A DNA stretch of 64,000 nucleotides from Coenobita brevimanus (GCA_032717465.1 CM064653.1:37852555-37916554); one strand, 5' to 3'. Positions 1 to 12,574 are shown, numbered from the stretch's first letter. Numbers and translations are program-made. Notes: a model not told the origin generated them from the sequence alone.

Positions 1-125
1 GACCAGGTGAATACATGACGATTGACTGAGTGGTAAATACTGGGATTCCACTAGAATTCGCGGTTTCCTACCAAAGTTGATGTCACGATTTTATTCAAAT
101 ACAAAATCGCTCCGACTTATGACAG

Positions 126-2826
126 AGGTAAGTATGGAAAAAACAGTACAGTACAATATGAAACATTGTGGGTACTTACAGCAACTCCCTGGCCATCTTG
201 AATAACCTGCCTCCTCTCAGACTCTGACAGTAAGAAGGAGTTCCTGAAGCACTTGTAGTACACTGTTCATGAAGTCTTGCACAGAACTTAGTCATTTGCA
301 CTCAGAATTCCATTCTCTTAACATTGCACACTTGTGTCTTACTTGCGCTCCATTGTACCTTAATGAAATAAGTGTTGCACTCTGCACTTTAAGTCTTTCC
401 ACTCTTAAAACCATTTTCTAAACAAAATACACTCAAATTAATTTACATTACATTTACAGTCCATTAAATCTTTGTCTTTTCACTCAGAACTCTAATTCCT
501 TAACACTATGCACTGTTTTTTTCACTGCACAACACTGTAAATTCCCGTGTGGTCTAGTGGAGAAGTTCTTGGTGTCTTATCACTGTCAGAGTCTGAGAGT
601 AGCACATGCAGGTGACCTAGGGGTGCGTCGCTGGGTTGTGGCGATGGCGTACCCACTGCAGACAACTCTGAAGAGAGGCGCAAACTCACGTCGAGTGGTG
701 ACTCCACCGTGCCTGATGTGCTGGGCTGTGGCTTGGAGCATGAGGGCCAGTCTTGGGGAGGCAATGGAGTGGAGCCAGGGCTATGCACAGCAGGGGTCAC
801 GGGCCTGAAAAAGCTGTGAAACGTTCATTGGCACAAGGAACGACAATTTTGACAAATAATGATGCGCTGCCTGAAAGCGCGAACTTCCTCCACAAATCCC
901 AAGGGCACCATCTCCCTGTCGCAGTCCGGGTGCTCCAGGTAGTCCAGAACCAACTGTAGGTGTTCCCGGAGTGCGCTCAGCTTGGGGATGGCTGGAGTAG
1001 TATAACGCTGAGAGAAGTCCACATCATCTTTGCCGTCCTCGTCGGAATCTTCAAGCTGGGTACTGACACCTGCAACTGAAGATGCAATCTCGATATCAGA
1101 CAGGGTCTGATACCCAGGATTGCCCTCGTCGTCATCCAACCACTCACACACTTCGTCCACATCAACATCGTTGCCATGCGCACGTAGACGTGCATGAAAG
1201 TCATCCACGTCAAAACATAGGAAATCGTGCTCCACATCTGTTCCGAGAAGCAGATGAGACCAACCATTTTCTAGTCTTGACAGGGATTTCCTTCCATGCA
1301 CTGGCCCAGTTGTAGATTACAGACTTAATGCTGTAGCAGCGAAAGTCTTCCAAAGTCCGCTGGCCTCGCATGTCCCGTCCCTCCCTGCGCTCATCCTCGT
1401 CCTCAAAGACAACCATCACCTCGTCCAGGAACTTCCGCCGGTACAGCCTCTTCGTTGCCATGATCACTCCTTTGTCCATTGGTTGGATGAGAGCAATAGT
1501 ATTAGGTGGCAGAAACATGCACCTAATGCGCCCATTCTCAGCCACCAACTCCTTGTCGCACGGGTAGGCAGGTGCATTGTCAAGGAGAAGGATGGCCTTT
1601 ACCTGGTCGCATGGGATTCCCAGTTTCTCCGTCTGGTAATGGATGACCTCCTTGACGAAATGGCAGTGGAACCAGTCTTTGAAGATCTGGGTTGTGAACC
1701 ATTCCTTCGAGGAATGGTACCAGACGACAGGAAGGACATCCATCACCCCACGAAGACACCGAGGCTGCTTTGCACGGCCAACAATAACGGGCTTGAGCTG
1801 GTGCTTGCTATTAGCATTAGCACAACACAAAGCAGATATCCGTTGCTTGCAGAGCTTGCGGCCAGGTACACGTCTCCTTGGCTAGAGTGTTCGTAGACAA
1901 AGAGCTATAGAATAAGCCAGTTTTGTCAACGTTGTAGACTTGACCGAGAGTTAGGCCCTCCCTGTCGATCAAGCCCTTCACCTTGTGGCGAAACTCGTCA
2001 ACTCCATCCTCGTTGGCGTCCAAAGCTCTGCCATGAGACTTACGGTTGGTAAGGCCATGTCGTAACTTGAACACGAAGAGCCAACCTTCAGATGCCTTGA
2101 AGTCTAGGGCGTCGTGAAGCCTTGAGAACTTCTCAGCAGCAGCCTTCAGCTCCGTGCCACTCACCATCACACCAGCAGCACGTTGCTGTTGATACCAAAT
2201 CAACGTAGAGCGGTCGACTTCTGCATACTTGGGAGCATACATCACCTTCCTCTCCACGTTGTGTTTGCTTTTTGATGAGAAGTCAGCCGTGTACTGCATG
2301 AGTTGTCGCGGGATCTCTTGATATCAAACAAAGTAGACCGGGCCAGGTTGAATTCACGGAGGATACATGAGGCAGACCATCCCGCGTCCACCTTGTCCAA
2401 TATCTCCCTCTTCTTCTCCAGAGTCAAAACCACTCTCTTCCTCTTCTCAGGCAGCAGGGCCATCATCACATTCACGAAGGAGAGGCACAAGAGCAGCAGG
2501 AGAGCCTGCAGCAGGTAAGGCACCATCACAAAAGTGAGCACGTGGGCGGCCATGACAACAAGCGTGCACACACAACAAGAGACGGGCGGTAAGTGGGGAG
2601 GATGCAAGGGCGCTCTAGCAGACGTCAGCGGAACAACGCACCAAAACACAGCTGGCCCGCGCCGCGCGAGCCAACTTCAAATTACAGGCACGAAAAAGTC
2701 GGATTTTTTTCAATTTTTTTGCGGTTTTTGGCCCATTTTGGGAATACTGTATTGGATCCCGGGACGAAAATGTCCGGTTATTGGGGATGTCCGGAAAATG
2801 GGCGTCCGGATATTGGAGGAATTACT
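126..2826 (-). mobile_element. Tigger/pogo-type DNA transposon T1 (degenerate, minus strand)
   Basis: Same family as T2-T4 by its terminal repeat (GGATATTGGAGGAATTACT at the right end), 5' UTR, transposase and 3' UTR. Its 5' end faces that of T2 with only TATA between them. Homology to the family 3' UTR fades near position 125, so the far end is either eroded or truncated; bases 1-125 hold nothing I recognise. Confidence 0.85.
520..2553 (-). pseudogene. Tigger transposase pseudogene of T1
   Basis: Minus-strand relic of the transposase intact in T3 and T4. The ATG at 2553 begins the same hydrophobic leader (MAAHVLTFVMVPYLLQALLL), followed by the CENP-B-type helix-turn-helix (KKREILDKVDAGWSASCIL). 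The reading frame is broken at several points: at about 2270, 1830 and 1270 the homology jumps frame, and again around 810. The catalytic NVDKTG segment has lost the first Asp-Glu context (NADETG in T3). The most decayed of the four copies. Confidence 0.85.
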
Positions 2827-2830
2827 TATA

Positions 2831-2923
2831 AAGTAATCCTCTAATATCAGAACGCCCACAACCCAAACATCCCCACTAACCGGACATAATCATCCCGGGA
2901 TCCAATATTCCCAAAATGGTCTG

Positions 2924-2958
<35 letters not shown>

Positions 2959-5945
2959 GCCCGTAATTTGAACTTAGTGTGCGGGGCGCGGGAAAGCTTT
3001 GTTGTGGCACGTCATTCCTCCGATGTCCGCTAGAGCACCCCTGCATCCTCCCCACTTTCCGCCTGTCTCTCATCGCGAGTGAATGCTCGTCATCATGGCC
3101 GCCCACGTGCTTGCTTTTGTGGTGGTGCCTTACCTGCTGCAGGCACTCCTGCTGCTCTCATGCCTCTCCTTCGTGTGTGTGATGATGGCCCCGCCGCATA
3201 AGAAGAGGAAGAGAGTGGTATTGACTCCGGAGAAGAAGCGGGAGATATTGGAGAAAGTAGATGCAGGGTGGTCTTCTTCACACATCCTCTGCGAGTTTAA
3301 CCTGGCCCGATCTACTTTGTTTGATATTAAGAGATCCCGAGACAAACTCATGCAGTACATGGCTGACTTCTCGTCGAGAAGCAAACGCAATGTGGAGAGG
3401 AATGTGATGTTTACTCCAAAGTTTGATGAAGTCGACCGCTCCACGTTGATTTGGTATCGACAGCAACGTGCTGCTGGTGTGATGGTACGTGGTACGGAGC
3501 TGAAGGCTGCTGCTGAGAAGTTCGTCAGGCTTCACGACGTCCTAGGCTTCAAGGCACCCGAGGGTTGGCTCTTCTCGTTTAAGTTATGGCATGGCCTTAC
3601 CAACCTTAAGTCTCATGGCGAAGCTTTGGACGCTAATGAGGATGGAGTTGACGAGTTTCGGCACAAGGTGAAGGGCTTGATCAAGACGGAGGGCCTCACT
3701 CTCGGTCAAGTCTACAACGCTGACGAAACTGGTTTATTCTATTGCTCTTTGCCAACGAACACTCTAGCCGAGGAGAAAGAGAAGCGTGTACCTAGCTGCA
3801 AGCTCTCCAAGGAACGGATATCTGCTTTGTGTTGTGCCAATGCTAACGGCATGCACCGGCTTAAGCCCGTTATTGTTGGCCGTGCAAAGCAGCCTCGGTG
3901 TCTTCATGGGATGATGGATGTCATTCCTGTCATCTGGTACCATTCTTTGAAGGCATGGTTCACAGCCCAGATCTTCAAAGACTGGTTCCACTGCCACTTT
4001 GTCAAGGAGGTCATACATTACCAGACGGAGACACTGGGAATCCCACGCGACAAGGTAAAGGCCCTCCTTCTCCTCGACAATGCACCTGCCCACCCGTGCA
4101 ACAAGGACTTGGTGGCTGAGAATGGCCACATTAGGTGCATGTTTCTGCCACCTAATACTACTGCTCTCATCCAACCAATGTACCAAGGAGTGATTGTGGC
4201 AATGAAGCGCCTATACCGCTGGAAGTTCCTGGACGAGGTGATGGTTGTTCTCGAGAACGAGGACTAGCGCAGGGAGGGACGGGACACGCGAGGCCAGCGG
4301 ACTTTGGAAGACCTTCGCCGCTACAACAAGTCTGTAATCTACAACTGGGCCAGTGCATGGAAGGAAATCCCTGTCAAGACCCTAGAAAATGGTTGGTCTC
4401 ATCTGCTTCTCGGAACGGATGTGGAGTACGATTTCCTAGGTTTTGACGTGGATGACTTCCATGCACGTCTACGTACGCACAGCGACGATGTTGATGTGGA
4501 CGACGTGCGTGAGTGGTTGGATGACGACGAGGGTGATCCTGGGTATCAGACCCTGTCTGATATTGAGATCGCATCTTCAGTTGCAGGTGTCAGTACCCAG
4601 CTTGAAGATTCCGATGAGGATGGTGATGATGATGCAGACTCCTCTCAGCATGACACAACTCCAGCCAACCCCAAGCTGAGCGCACTCCGGGAACACCTAG
4701 AGTTCGTTCTGGACTACCTGGAACACCCGGACTGCGACAGGGAGATGGGGCCCTTGGGACTTGTGGAGGAAGTGCGTGCTTTCAGGCAGCGCATCATAAA
4801 TCGTCAGAATCGTTGTTCCTTGCGTCAATCAACCATTGACAGCTTTTTCAGGCCCGTGACCCCCGCTGTGCCCAGCCCTGGCTCCATTCCGTTGCCTCCC
4901 CAAGACAGGCCCTCGTGCTCCGAGCCACAGCCCAGCACATCAGCCACGGTGGAGTCACCACTCGACGTGAGTTTGCGTTTGTCTTCAGAGTAGTCTGCAG
5001 TGGGTAAGCCATCACCACGACCCAGCGACGCACCCCCTAGGTCACCTCCCTGTGCTACGTTCAGACTCTGACAGTGATTAGACGCCAAGAACTTCTCCAC
5101 TAGACCACACGGGGATTTACAGTGTTGTGCAGTGAAAAAAACAGTGCATTGTGTTAAGGATTTAGAGTTCTGGGTGAAAAGACAAACAATTTTTGGACCA
5201 AATTTAATGTAAATTAACTTGTGTATTTTTGGTTTAGAAAATGGTTATAAGAGTGGAAAGACTTAACGTGCAGAGTGCAACACGTATTAAGTTACAATGG
5301 AGCATAAGTAAGACAAGAATGCGCACTGTGAAGAGAATGGACTTCTGAGTGCGAATGACTAAGTTCAGTGCAAGACTTCATGAACAGTGTACTGCAAGTG
5401 CTGCAGGAAATCCTTCTTACTGTCAGAGTCTGAGAGGAGGCGGTTATTCATCGAGATGGCCATGAACTTGCTGTATGTAGGAAAGAATGTTTCATACTGT
5501 ACTCTACTGTATTTTCCATACTATACTTACCTCAAACACCTCATTTCACTCTTTTATGTCCCTTATTGGTGTGAATATGCTGTGTCTTAGGTGCTATGCA
5601 CACGCAGTAGGGAGGTGTTTTTCTGAGTTAGGCTAGGTTAAGGTCCATAACTACCAGTCCAGGAGCCAGGGACTTGTAAGTACCCAGAATGTTGAATATT
5701 GTATGAACCTACCTCAAAAACCTCATTTTATGCTTCTTTTGCATTTATTTCAGTCTTTTATGTCCTTTATTGGTGCGATTTGGGTCTTAAATAGGTGCTA
5801 TGCATGTCCAGAGGGAGTTGTATAGGTGTTTTTCTGAGTTAGGGTCCATAAGTACATGTCCAGAAGGCTGGGGCCCAATATTCGGACAGGACCACTATCC
5901 GGACATGCCTATGGCTCTATTACGTCGGATATTGGAGGAATTACT
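2831..5945 (+). mobile_element. Tigger/pogo-type DNA transposon T2
   Basis: Full-length copy (about 3.1 kb) with terminal inverted repeats: left AGTAATCCTCTAATATCAGA, right CGGATATTGGAGGAATTACT. It is flanked by TA dinucleotides. A 32-base poly(A) run at about 2922-2953 lies in the 5' UTR. It is followed directly by (TA)n and LINE-A1. Confidence 0.88.
3095..5080 (+). pseudogene. Tigger transposase pseudogene of T2 (two nonsense codons)
   Basis: Homologous over its length to the transposases of T3 and T4: hydrophobic leader from ATG 3095, basic patch (KKRKRVVL), CENP-B-type HTH, DDE domain with NADETG, LLLLDNAPAH and a QPMYQG where T3 has QPMDQG (the third catalytic Asp is Tyr here), an acidic C-terminal region and a PCNA-type motif at 4826-4849. 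The frame is stopped by TAG at 4265-4267 (GAG in T4) and again at 4991-4993, followed by a frameshift before the normal end. There is one in-frame codon loss near 4326. It cannot be an active transposase. Confidence 0.88.
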
Positions 5946-5958
5946 TATATATATATAT
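5946..5958. repeat. (TA)n between T2 and LINE-A1
   Basis: Short TA array immediately following the T2 right terminus and preceding the LINE-A1 3' tail. Confidence 0.8.
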
Positions 5959-8900
5959 CGTTTTCGTTCGTTTTCGTTTTTAAAGGCTCCAACATGCTTG
6001 CATGTGTCGGCCTTGGTCACCTAATGGCGGCTCTCCACGCTGCACGATCCATTGCAGCCTCCCTGTTCAGTCCCTTAACCCTAAGGTCACACTTAATGAC
6101 CTCGTCCCATGTCTTTCTCGGTCTACCCTTCATAACCCCACCCCCAATATTAACACTTCTCACCTTCCTCACCCAATTATCATCCCCCATCCTCTCCACA
6201 TGTCCAAACCACCTCAATCTACCTCTCCTCATCACAACACCAATACATTCCAGTCCCATCCCACCTCTCAACTCTTCCATTGTAAACCCAGCCCCTCCAG
6301 GCCTTGGACGCAGGGACGCACTGCATATCCACCTAATCATTGTCATTTCTGTATGTCTGAGCCGGCGAATATCTTCCTCCTTCACTGCCCAGGTCTCACT
6401 GTCATTCAGCATTACACTCCTAACACATGCTGCATACAAAGACCCCTTAGCACGTAGGGAGAGCCCTCTCAATGTCAGGAGAGGCAAGAGCTCCCTGAAC
6501 TTCTTCCAACCACTTCTCACCCTAGCCACAGAGCTAGCTCCAGCCCCACCTCCAGCACACAACACGTCTCCCAAATAACAAAACTCTTCCACACAATCGA
6601 GAGATTCACCAGCAAGTTCAATCCTTTTACGTCTGACAATCTCCACCTGCTCACCCCGGCACGCCATACACATAAAATCAGCATTATCTCGCAGTCTAAT
6701 TCTGATACCACTACATCTCTTATGCACCCATTTATCACACACACCGCACAAGATGGAATTGCTTCCCACACCCTTGTGGCAAACTGCACATGGCCACTCA
6801 CCCTCGTCTTTGACAGTACTGCCACCAACCCTAGATATCATCACTTTTGTTTTATCTGCATTTACCCTTAAACCCTTTCACCCCATACCATCGCTCCACT
6901 TCCTAAACCTTTCCTCCGCCTCCCTTTCATTCTCTGCAATCAACACCAAATCATCAGCATACAACAACTCCCATGGGAGTCCATTTCTAAAGTCACGTGA
7001 AAGGGCTTCAAGTACCATGATAAACAACATGGGACTCAAGACTGACCCCTGATGCACACCAACATTCACGGAAAACTCATCACTCAAATCTCCATTCACT
7101 CTCACCTGGGTGTGAGCACCCACATACATGGCCATAACCACCCTAACCAGCCACTCCTCCAAGCCAAGCTTTCTCATTGCCCACTTCACCACCTCTCTAG
7201 GGACTCTGTCAAAGGCCTTTTCCAAATCAACAAAAACAAAATAAAGATCCCTTCTCCTACCAATATATTTTTCCTGAAGCTGTCGAACAATGAATATGGC
7301 ATCAGTGGTCCCCCTACCTGGCATAAACCCAAACTGCATCTCATCAATATTCACACTTTCTCTAATCATACCTTCTAAAACTCTCTCCATTACCCTCATT
7401 ATCTGATCTAAAAGCTTTATACCTCTATAATTTCCTCTTTCCAGGGCATCACCCTTCCCTTTATACACATTTACAATTACACTCTTCAGCCAATCATCTG
7501 GGACAACACACTCATAAATAATCCTATTTATCAGGTCAGTGACTAAACTCACCCCTATATCGCCTGAGGCCTTCAACATTTCGGCAGTCAACCCAGACAC
7601 ACCTGCTGCCTTCCCCACCCTCATCCTGCCTATTGCCTCACTCACAGTAGCAGTATCAATCAAAGGCCAAGGGCCAGACACTGGATCTGCTGGCTCCAAA
7701 CCTTCCCTGTCCCAGTCAGACTCCTCATTCAACAACCGATTATAATGCTCTCTCCATGCATCTTTAATATCCTCGCTGTTCACCACTACCCTTCCTTCAT
7801 CATTCTTCACACACTGCTCGCCTATGATATCCCGATTATCCCTCTTCACCTGACCTGCCACCCTAAATATATTTTCCTTTCCCCATGATTTACGTTATCA
7901 AGTAATTGTCTCTGTGACTCAGACTTTGCCCTGTATACCTCTCTTCTAGCCCTACGCTTGGCAGCCAAATATTCCTCTTTGCTACCACCCTTCTTCCATT
8001 CCCGGAAAAGCCTTCTTTTCTCCTTAATTGCAGCTTCTACACCCTCATCCCACCACCAAGTTACTTTATGTCTTGGTGGTCCTCTTGTCCAGCCGCAAGT
8101 TACGTCAGTAACTCTCAAGAAATTGTTCTTGAGGGCTCTGTACTGTTCATTAACGCCTCTGTCTTCAGCTCCCTGTTCAGCCACCACTCTCCTCAACTCG
8201 CTATAGAAGGCATCCCTTACTACTTGGTTTTTCAGCTTCCATATTTTCCTCCTAGGTACATAAGTCCTCTTTTTCATCACTTGTTCTTTAAGCACCATAT
8301 CACAAATCAGTAGTTTGTGCTGCTGCACACACTCCTCACTTCCTATAACTTTAACATCCCTCACTAACCTCCTATCGGCCTTCCTAACCAGAAAATAATC
8401 TATCTGACTCCTATTTCCCCCAGACTCATACGTAATTAACCTACTGTCTCTTTTCCTAAAATATGTGTTGCACACAATCATGTCCGTTGCCTCCCCAAAC
8501 TCGAGTATCCTTTCCCCTTCTGCATTGCTTAGACCATATGCAAATCCCCCATGCACTCCTTCATAACCTTGTGCTGCTTCACCTACATGACCATTTAAGT
8601 CCCCTCCCAAAATCACTATCTCATCATCCCGCATACCACCCACGACACGTATTAAATCATCCCATAATCTATCCTTCTCTGATTCATCCAATCCTGCCTG
8701 TGGAGCATATGCCGATATAATCGCAGCTATCTTTCTTCCCAACAGAATTTTCACTACCAATATCCTATCGCTTACTCTCAAAACATTCATAACATATTCC
8801 ACCCATTTCTCCTCAACCATCACACCAACACCTCCATATCCGTCTGTCCCCCCCTGCCAAAACAACTTATAGCAACAGTCCTTCCCAACAATCTTTCTGG

Positions 8901-9766
8901 CTGATCCACCCCTGTACCGGACTTCCTGCAAATATGCCACATCCACCCATCTCCTACTGAATGCCTCAACGACTTCCCCTGCTCTTCCCCTCAAACTTCC
9001 CACATTCCATGAACCCATCCTCATCCCCATGGGCGATTTACTGTCCTCAGGTTTGCTTTGAAACTTATTTTGTTTTGTCATCTTCAGTATTAATAAAGGG
9101 GGACAGACACAGCACAGGTCCCACTCACTGCACAGTCCCAGGTCCAGGCAATGGATCTGGGACCCCTAGCCCACCAGCTTACCAGTGGCTGTGGTAGTGG
9201 CCTCGGGGCACCCTGCCAGGACAGCTGCAGGGACACCCTCCAAGTGCGTCTTGGCACTGCAACTATCCCGACATTATACACCCACTGATAGGGCAGCCTC
9301 CTGGGGCGCTACTCCCAGGTTCGGGCCCCTCTCTATTGGGCGGAAGCGGCAGCCTGGGAACCGCAATGCCCTGTACCCTCTAGCACAGGACCGAGCCCCA
9401 TCTAGCCCTGGATCGACGATCTATGCTGGCGGAACCCCCGCCACGCCTCCCCCCAGAAGTCCGCCACTAGGTAGCAGGGGCAAAGTTTTCTGGCCGCATG
9501 CCCTTGCTGGTGCCAACCCCTGTAACGTAGTGGGATACGTTGTGTGAAATGTAAAGTGCATGTGGTGTAGTGAATAGATAGTTAGAGGAAATGTTTGGGA
9601 GAGTATGCTGGTCTAATCTCCATGTTACTGTCACACTGAAAAGGTCAGCAAAGGGGGATGGTTGGATAGCTAGTGAAACAGGAGCTCCAGCTCTCCCTAT
9701 CATCAGCATTCCCATTCCCCTCGGGAGTACTACCCTGTTCGGCCCGTGCTACGGTCTCCTCCTACA
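5959..9766 (-). mobile_element. LINE-A1, nearly full-length RTE-like non-LTR retrotransposon
   Basis: The longest LINE-A copy in the window. On the minus strand it runs from a GC-rich 5' UTR (about 9082-9766, shared with 42560-42938 and 63728-64000), through a single endonuclease-RT reading frame, to a short 3' UTR and an A/G-rich tail of GAAAAC-like repeats (CGTTTTCG on the plus strand). Both ends abut (TA)n. No clear target-site duplication can be separated from the TA arrays. Confidence 0.85.
6017..9081 (-). pseudogene. LINE-A1 endonuclease-reverse transcriptase, frameshifted
   Basis: Encodes an AP-type endonuclease (start MTKQNK at 9081; WNVGSLRGR, LQEVRYRGG, SAYAPQAG, GGDLNGHVG, SQIDYFLVR) followed by a reverse transcriptase ([52 protein letters not shown]) and a C-terminal [10 protein letters not shown]...RGRPRKTW region. 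Between RT motifs D and E a PHD-like C4HC3 zinc finger is inserted (about 6656-6792). Comparison with LINE-A2 shows a one-base loss in a T run near 7872 (frameshift) and a nonsense codon near 6878 (TGA where A2 has CAA). Intact, the protein would be about 1,000 residues. The RTE-like assignment is from motif style, not a search. Confidence 0.85.
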
Positions 9767-9803
9767 TATATATATACATATATATATATTTATATATATA
9801 TAT
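9767..9803. repeat. (TA)n array after LINE-A1 5' end
   Basis: Imperfect TA array separating the LINE-A1 5' end from a SINE tail. Confidence 0.85.
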
Positions 9804-9903
9804 CACTCTCATCTTAAATGTCAGGATCAACATGCCTAGCCCTTGGCTCCTATGCTCCTCATGGGGCAACGTAGGATTGAATGATGGATGGATGGATGGA
9901 TGG
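9804..9903 (+). mobile_element. SINE-like family S, 3' end fragment (S1)
   Basis: Matches the last 100 bases of the S family (CACTCTCATCTTAAATGTCA ... CTCCTCATGGGGCAACGTAG) and ends in a (GGAT)n tail that runs into (TA)n. Confidence 0.75.
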
Positions 9904-9912
9904 ATATATATG

Positions 9913-9970
<58 letters not shown>
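9904..9970. repeat. (TA)n array
   Basis: About 60 bases of TA repeat between the SINE tail and the M1 terminus. Confidence 0.9.
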
Positions 9971-9973
<3 letters not shown>

Positions 9974-11384
9974 TAAACCCCCATTATACGATGCCTCTTT
10001 GTATGATATTTCGCTTAAACAATGTCAAAATTTTAGTACCCTATGCCCAGTATACAATGAGAACGATTTGCAACAACGATGGATCATCCGAGGCTCAGTG
10101 AACAGCGAATGTGCAAACGCAACAAAAACGTCTTCACACTGTCGGCATTAGACCACACACACTTGTCCACCGGTCCAGCCTCATTAGCTAGCTCTGCCCA
10201 GCCAGCCAGCCCTGCCCAGCCAGGCAGTTCTGACACTGATGAGTGAGGGCTGTGAGTCCCTGTGACTGTGAGGCCGAGTCGGGACAATTCGCCGTCAGGA
10301 CGATTCCCCATCATTTATTTACGTATCAGTTTATTTAGCAAGTACACTAGTTTTTTAATTATGTAAGTTATAAAAGTGATGGTTGTTTACTGTTTATATA
10401 GTAAATGTAAAATATGGCATCAAATCATGGGCATTAAATGAAAAATAATATTATATTGAGACGTGAATCAGCTGATTTATGATCGATCCTTCATCTTAGC
10501 ATTAGGCTACAAACGAGACATTGGCATTTATATAAATGCCTAATTACCTTAAGTGAACGATCGACATACTTTGGAATTATACAAATAATCTTCATGTTAA
10601 GTCTATATAAATGTTTCGGGATATTTCGCCATCAAGTCAATTCGCCATCACAACAATAACAAGACAATTCGCCATCGGGACTTTTTGTCATAAGGATGAT
10701 TCTTCGTCGTTTATTTTCATATCAGTTTATTTAGGAAGTACACTAGTTTTTTAGTACTGTACTTGTACCTCTTCAAAGTTGTTTTAAAATATACCCATGG
10801 TTGTTGTAGTACCAATGGAAATTAATGAAAACAGCTGTGGGTGATGCTAGAACATAATTCAAAGTCAATTACAGCATGGTAGAAACAAGTTAAATATTGT
10901 CTAAAAGTGCAACTTACAAATGATATCCAAAGCCAATGTTATTGAATGAAAATAGACTTTGATAGATCCCCCTGAGAATTAGTTATTAAAGTATTAGTTA
11001 ATCAGTAATAAGTATATTTATAGAATGACGGGGAATTGTCATGACGGGGAACGTCCATATTATGACGACGAATTGTCGACTTCATGGCGAATTGTCTAGG
11101 AACCACATAAACAACCGTTGCTTGCTTCAGTAAAGGTAAGATCTACTGTATACTGTAGTTTTCATGCTTTTGTCTTTTTATTCACTATTAATGTGTTACT
11201 TTAAATGTTTAAACATAAGGATATTTCATGTATGTGAGTGCTAAGGTGTGTGTATGTGAGAGTTTAGGCACGTCTGGGAACGTATCCTCATTGACTCCAT
11301 GTTATAATGGGATTGCTATACGATGGATTGCTTTACGATGGGGTTTTCAGGAACGAAACCCCATCGTATAATGAGGGTTTACTG
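9971..11384. mobile_element. M1, non-autonomous pogo/Tigger-type element
   Basis: Perfect-looking terminal inverted repeats: left CAGTAAACCCCCATTATACG, right CGTATAATGAGGGTTTACTG. About 1.4 kb, with no transposase reading frame. Its interior (about 10282-11097) is a separate composite built on GACAATTCGCC-type motifs. Confidence 0.8.
10282..11097. repeat. Composite of GACAATTCGCC inverted/direct motifs inside M1
   Basis: Starts GGGACAATTCGCCGTCAGGA and ends GGCGAATTGTC, so its termini are inverted repeats. Further copies of the motif lie near 10629 and 10657. Two blocks, beginning about 10310 and 10715, share ATCAGTTTATTTAG(C/G)AAGTAC and ACTAGTTTTTTA. This looks like a second inverted-repeat element, itself partly duplicated, inserted in M1. 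Confidence 0.55.
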
Positions 11385-11390
11385 TATATT

Positions 11391-12214
11391 CAGTAGAACC
11401 TCTTTGGTCGGGACCCCTTTGATCTGGATTTCTGTTAATTCGGACAAAATTTAAAAATAATAAGCTCCAAAAATATGTTCAAAATAATTCTGAAGTCATT
11501 TTCAGTATCAGCGCAGAAAGTGATCGTCATTCGTTTAGTCTTGGATCACGCTAGGTTGCAACAAGGGCGCCTGTTTAAAAACACGTTAGCATTCGTTCCA
11601 TAAACTAGTTCACCAACCATTTATATTCTTACACTGTATTTCAAAAGTTAATCCTCCTTACCATGGCCCTTAATGCAAGTGTAGCTTCTGCAATGAATAA
11701 AGGTGTTAAAAGGAGGAGTTTGCTTACACAAAAATGGGTCAGAATATTCCGCAGTGTTTAATGATTACTGTAGGTTATGTTTTGTACTTAAATGTGCTTT
11801 ACTTGTACATCAAACACTAGCTTTTACTTGTACATCAAACATTAGCTTCTTGCCCTTATGGATGTTATCAATATGCCAAAGATGACAACGTATTTTTTGC
11901 CTACATAAGTTTTATTTTTATTCCAAATATTACAGTTAATTAATTTATTTTTTTGCCTACACGGGCCTTAGTCACTAATTACAATTTAAAATTATGCAAT
12001 ACAAAATTATTGTACATGATTAGTTTGGTTATTTTAGTATCCTTTCATCTTTTGCAGCTATGTAGGGTTGACATATGCCACATGTGTTAATAATTAACAA
12101 ACATACCATATGTAGATAGTTTTTGGTATGAACTGGAGATTACACTGATGGTCCGGACAATCTGCTAATTCGGACAACCCTTCCCCCCATATAGTCTGAA
12201 TGAGAGAGGTTCTA

Positions 12215-12217
<3 letters not shown>
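11391..12217. mobile_element. M2, non-autonomous pogo/Tigger-type element
   Basis: Terminal repeats CAGTAGAACCTCT and AGAGGTTCTACTG, with subterminal repeats (TTAATTCGGACAA / GCTAATTCGGACAA). 827 bp, no long reading frame. Only six bases separate it from M1. Confidence 0.8.
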
Positions 12218-12274
<57 letters not shown>

Positions 12275-12280
12275 ATATAT
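12218..12280. repeat. (TA)n array
   Basis: TA array between M2 and the inverted-repeat element M9. Confidence 0.9.
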
Positions 12281-12574
12281 GTACTATCACGATCCAAAGT
12301 TTCTTTACACCCTGAGTGGAGGAAGGTCGAAGTCAAGGTTGAAGAAATGACGGGCCACCGAACACAGGCCAGTTCATGATGGAGAGGTTCACTAACCTGA
12401 AGCTTAGGATAATAAGAATCACCCGGATGAAACACACGAGCCTATTTATGAATCACAGTATCATGAACCATTATTAGTCTTGTATACTGGCAGTGTCCGA
12501 TCATCTGGTCTTGCAACAACCTTGGCTTCGACCTTCTTCCACTCAGGGGGGTAAAGAAACTTTGCATCGTGATA

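Noticed and set aside
1..129. Possible exon ending in a consensus donor (ACAGAG|GTAAGTA)
   Set aside because: All three plus-strand frames contain stops and no family is recognised.
9185..9547. 120-residue frame upstream of the LINE-A1 endonuclease
   Set aside because: Falls in the LINE-A 5' UTR and lies on the opposite strand; the matching region at 42560-42938 does not keep the frame.
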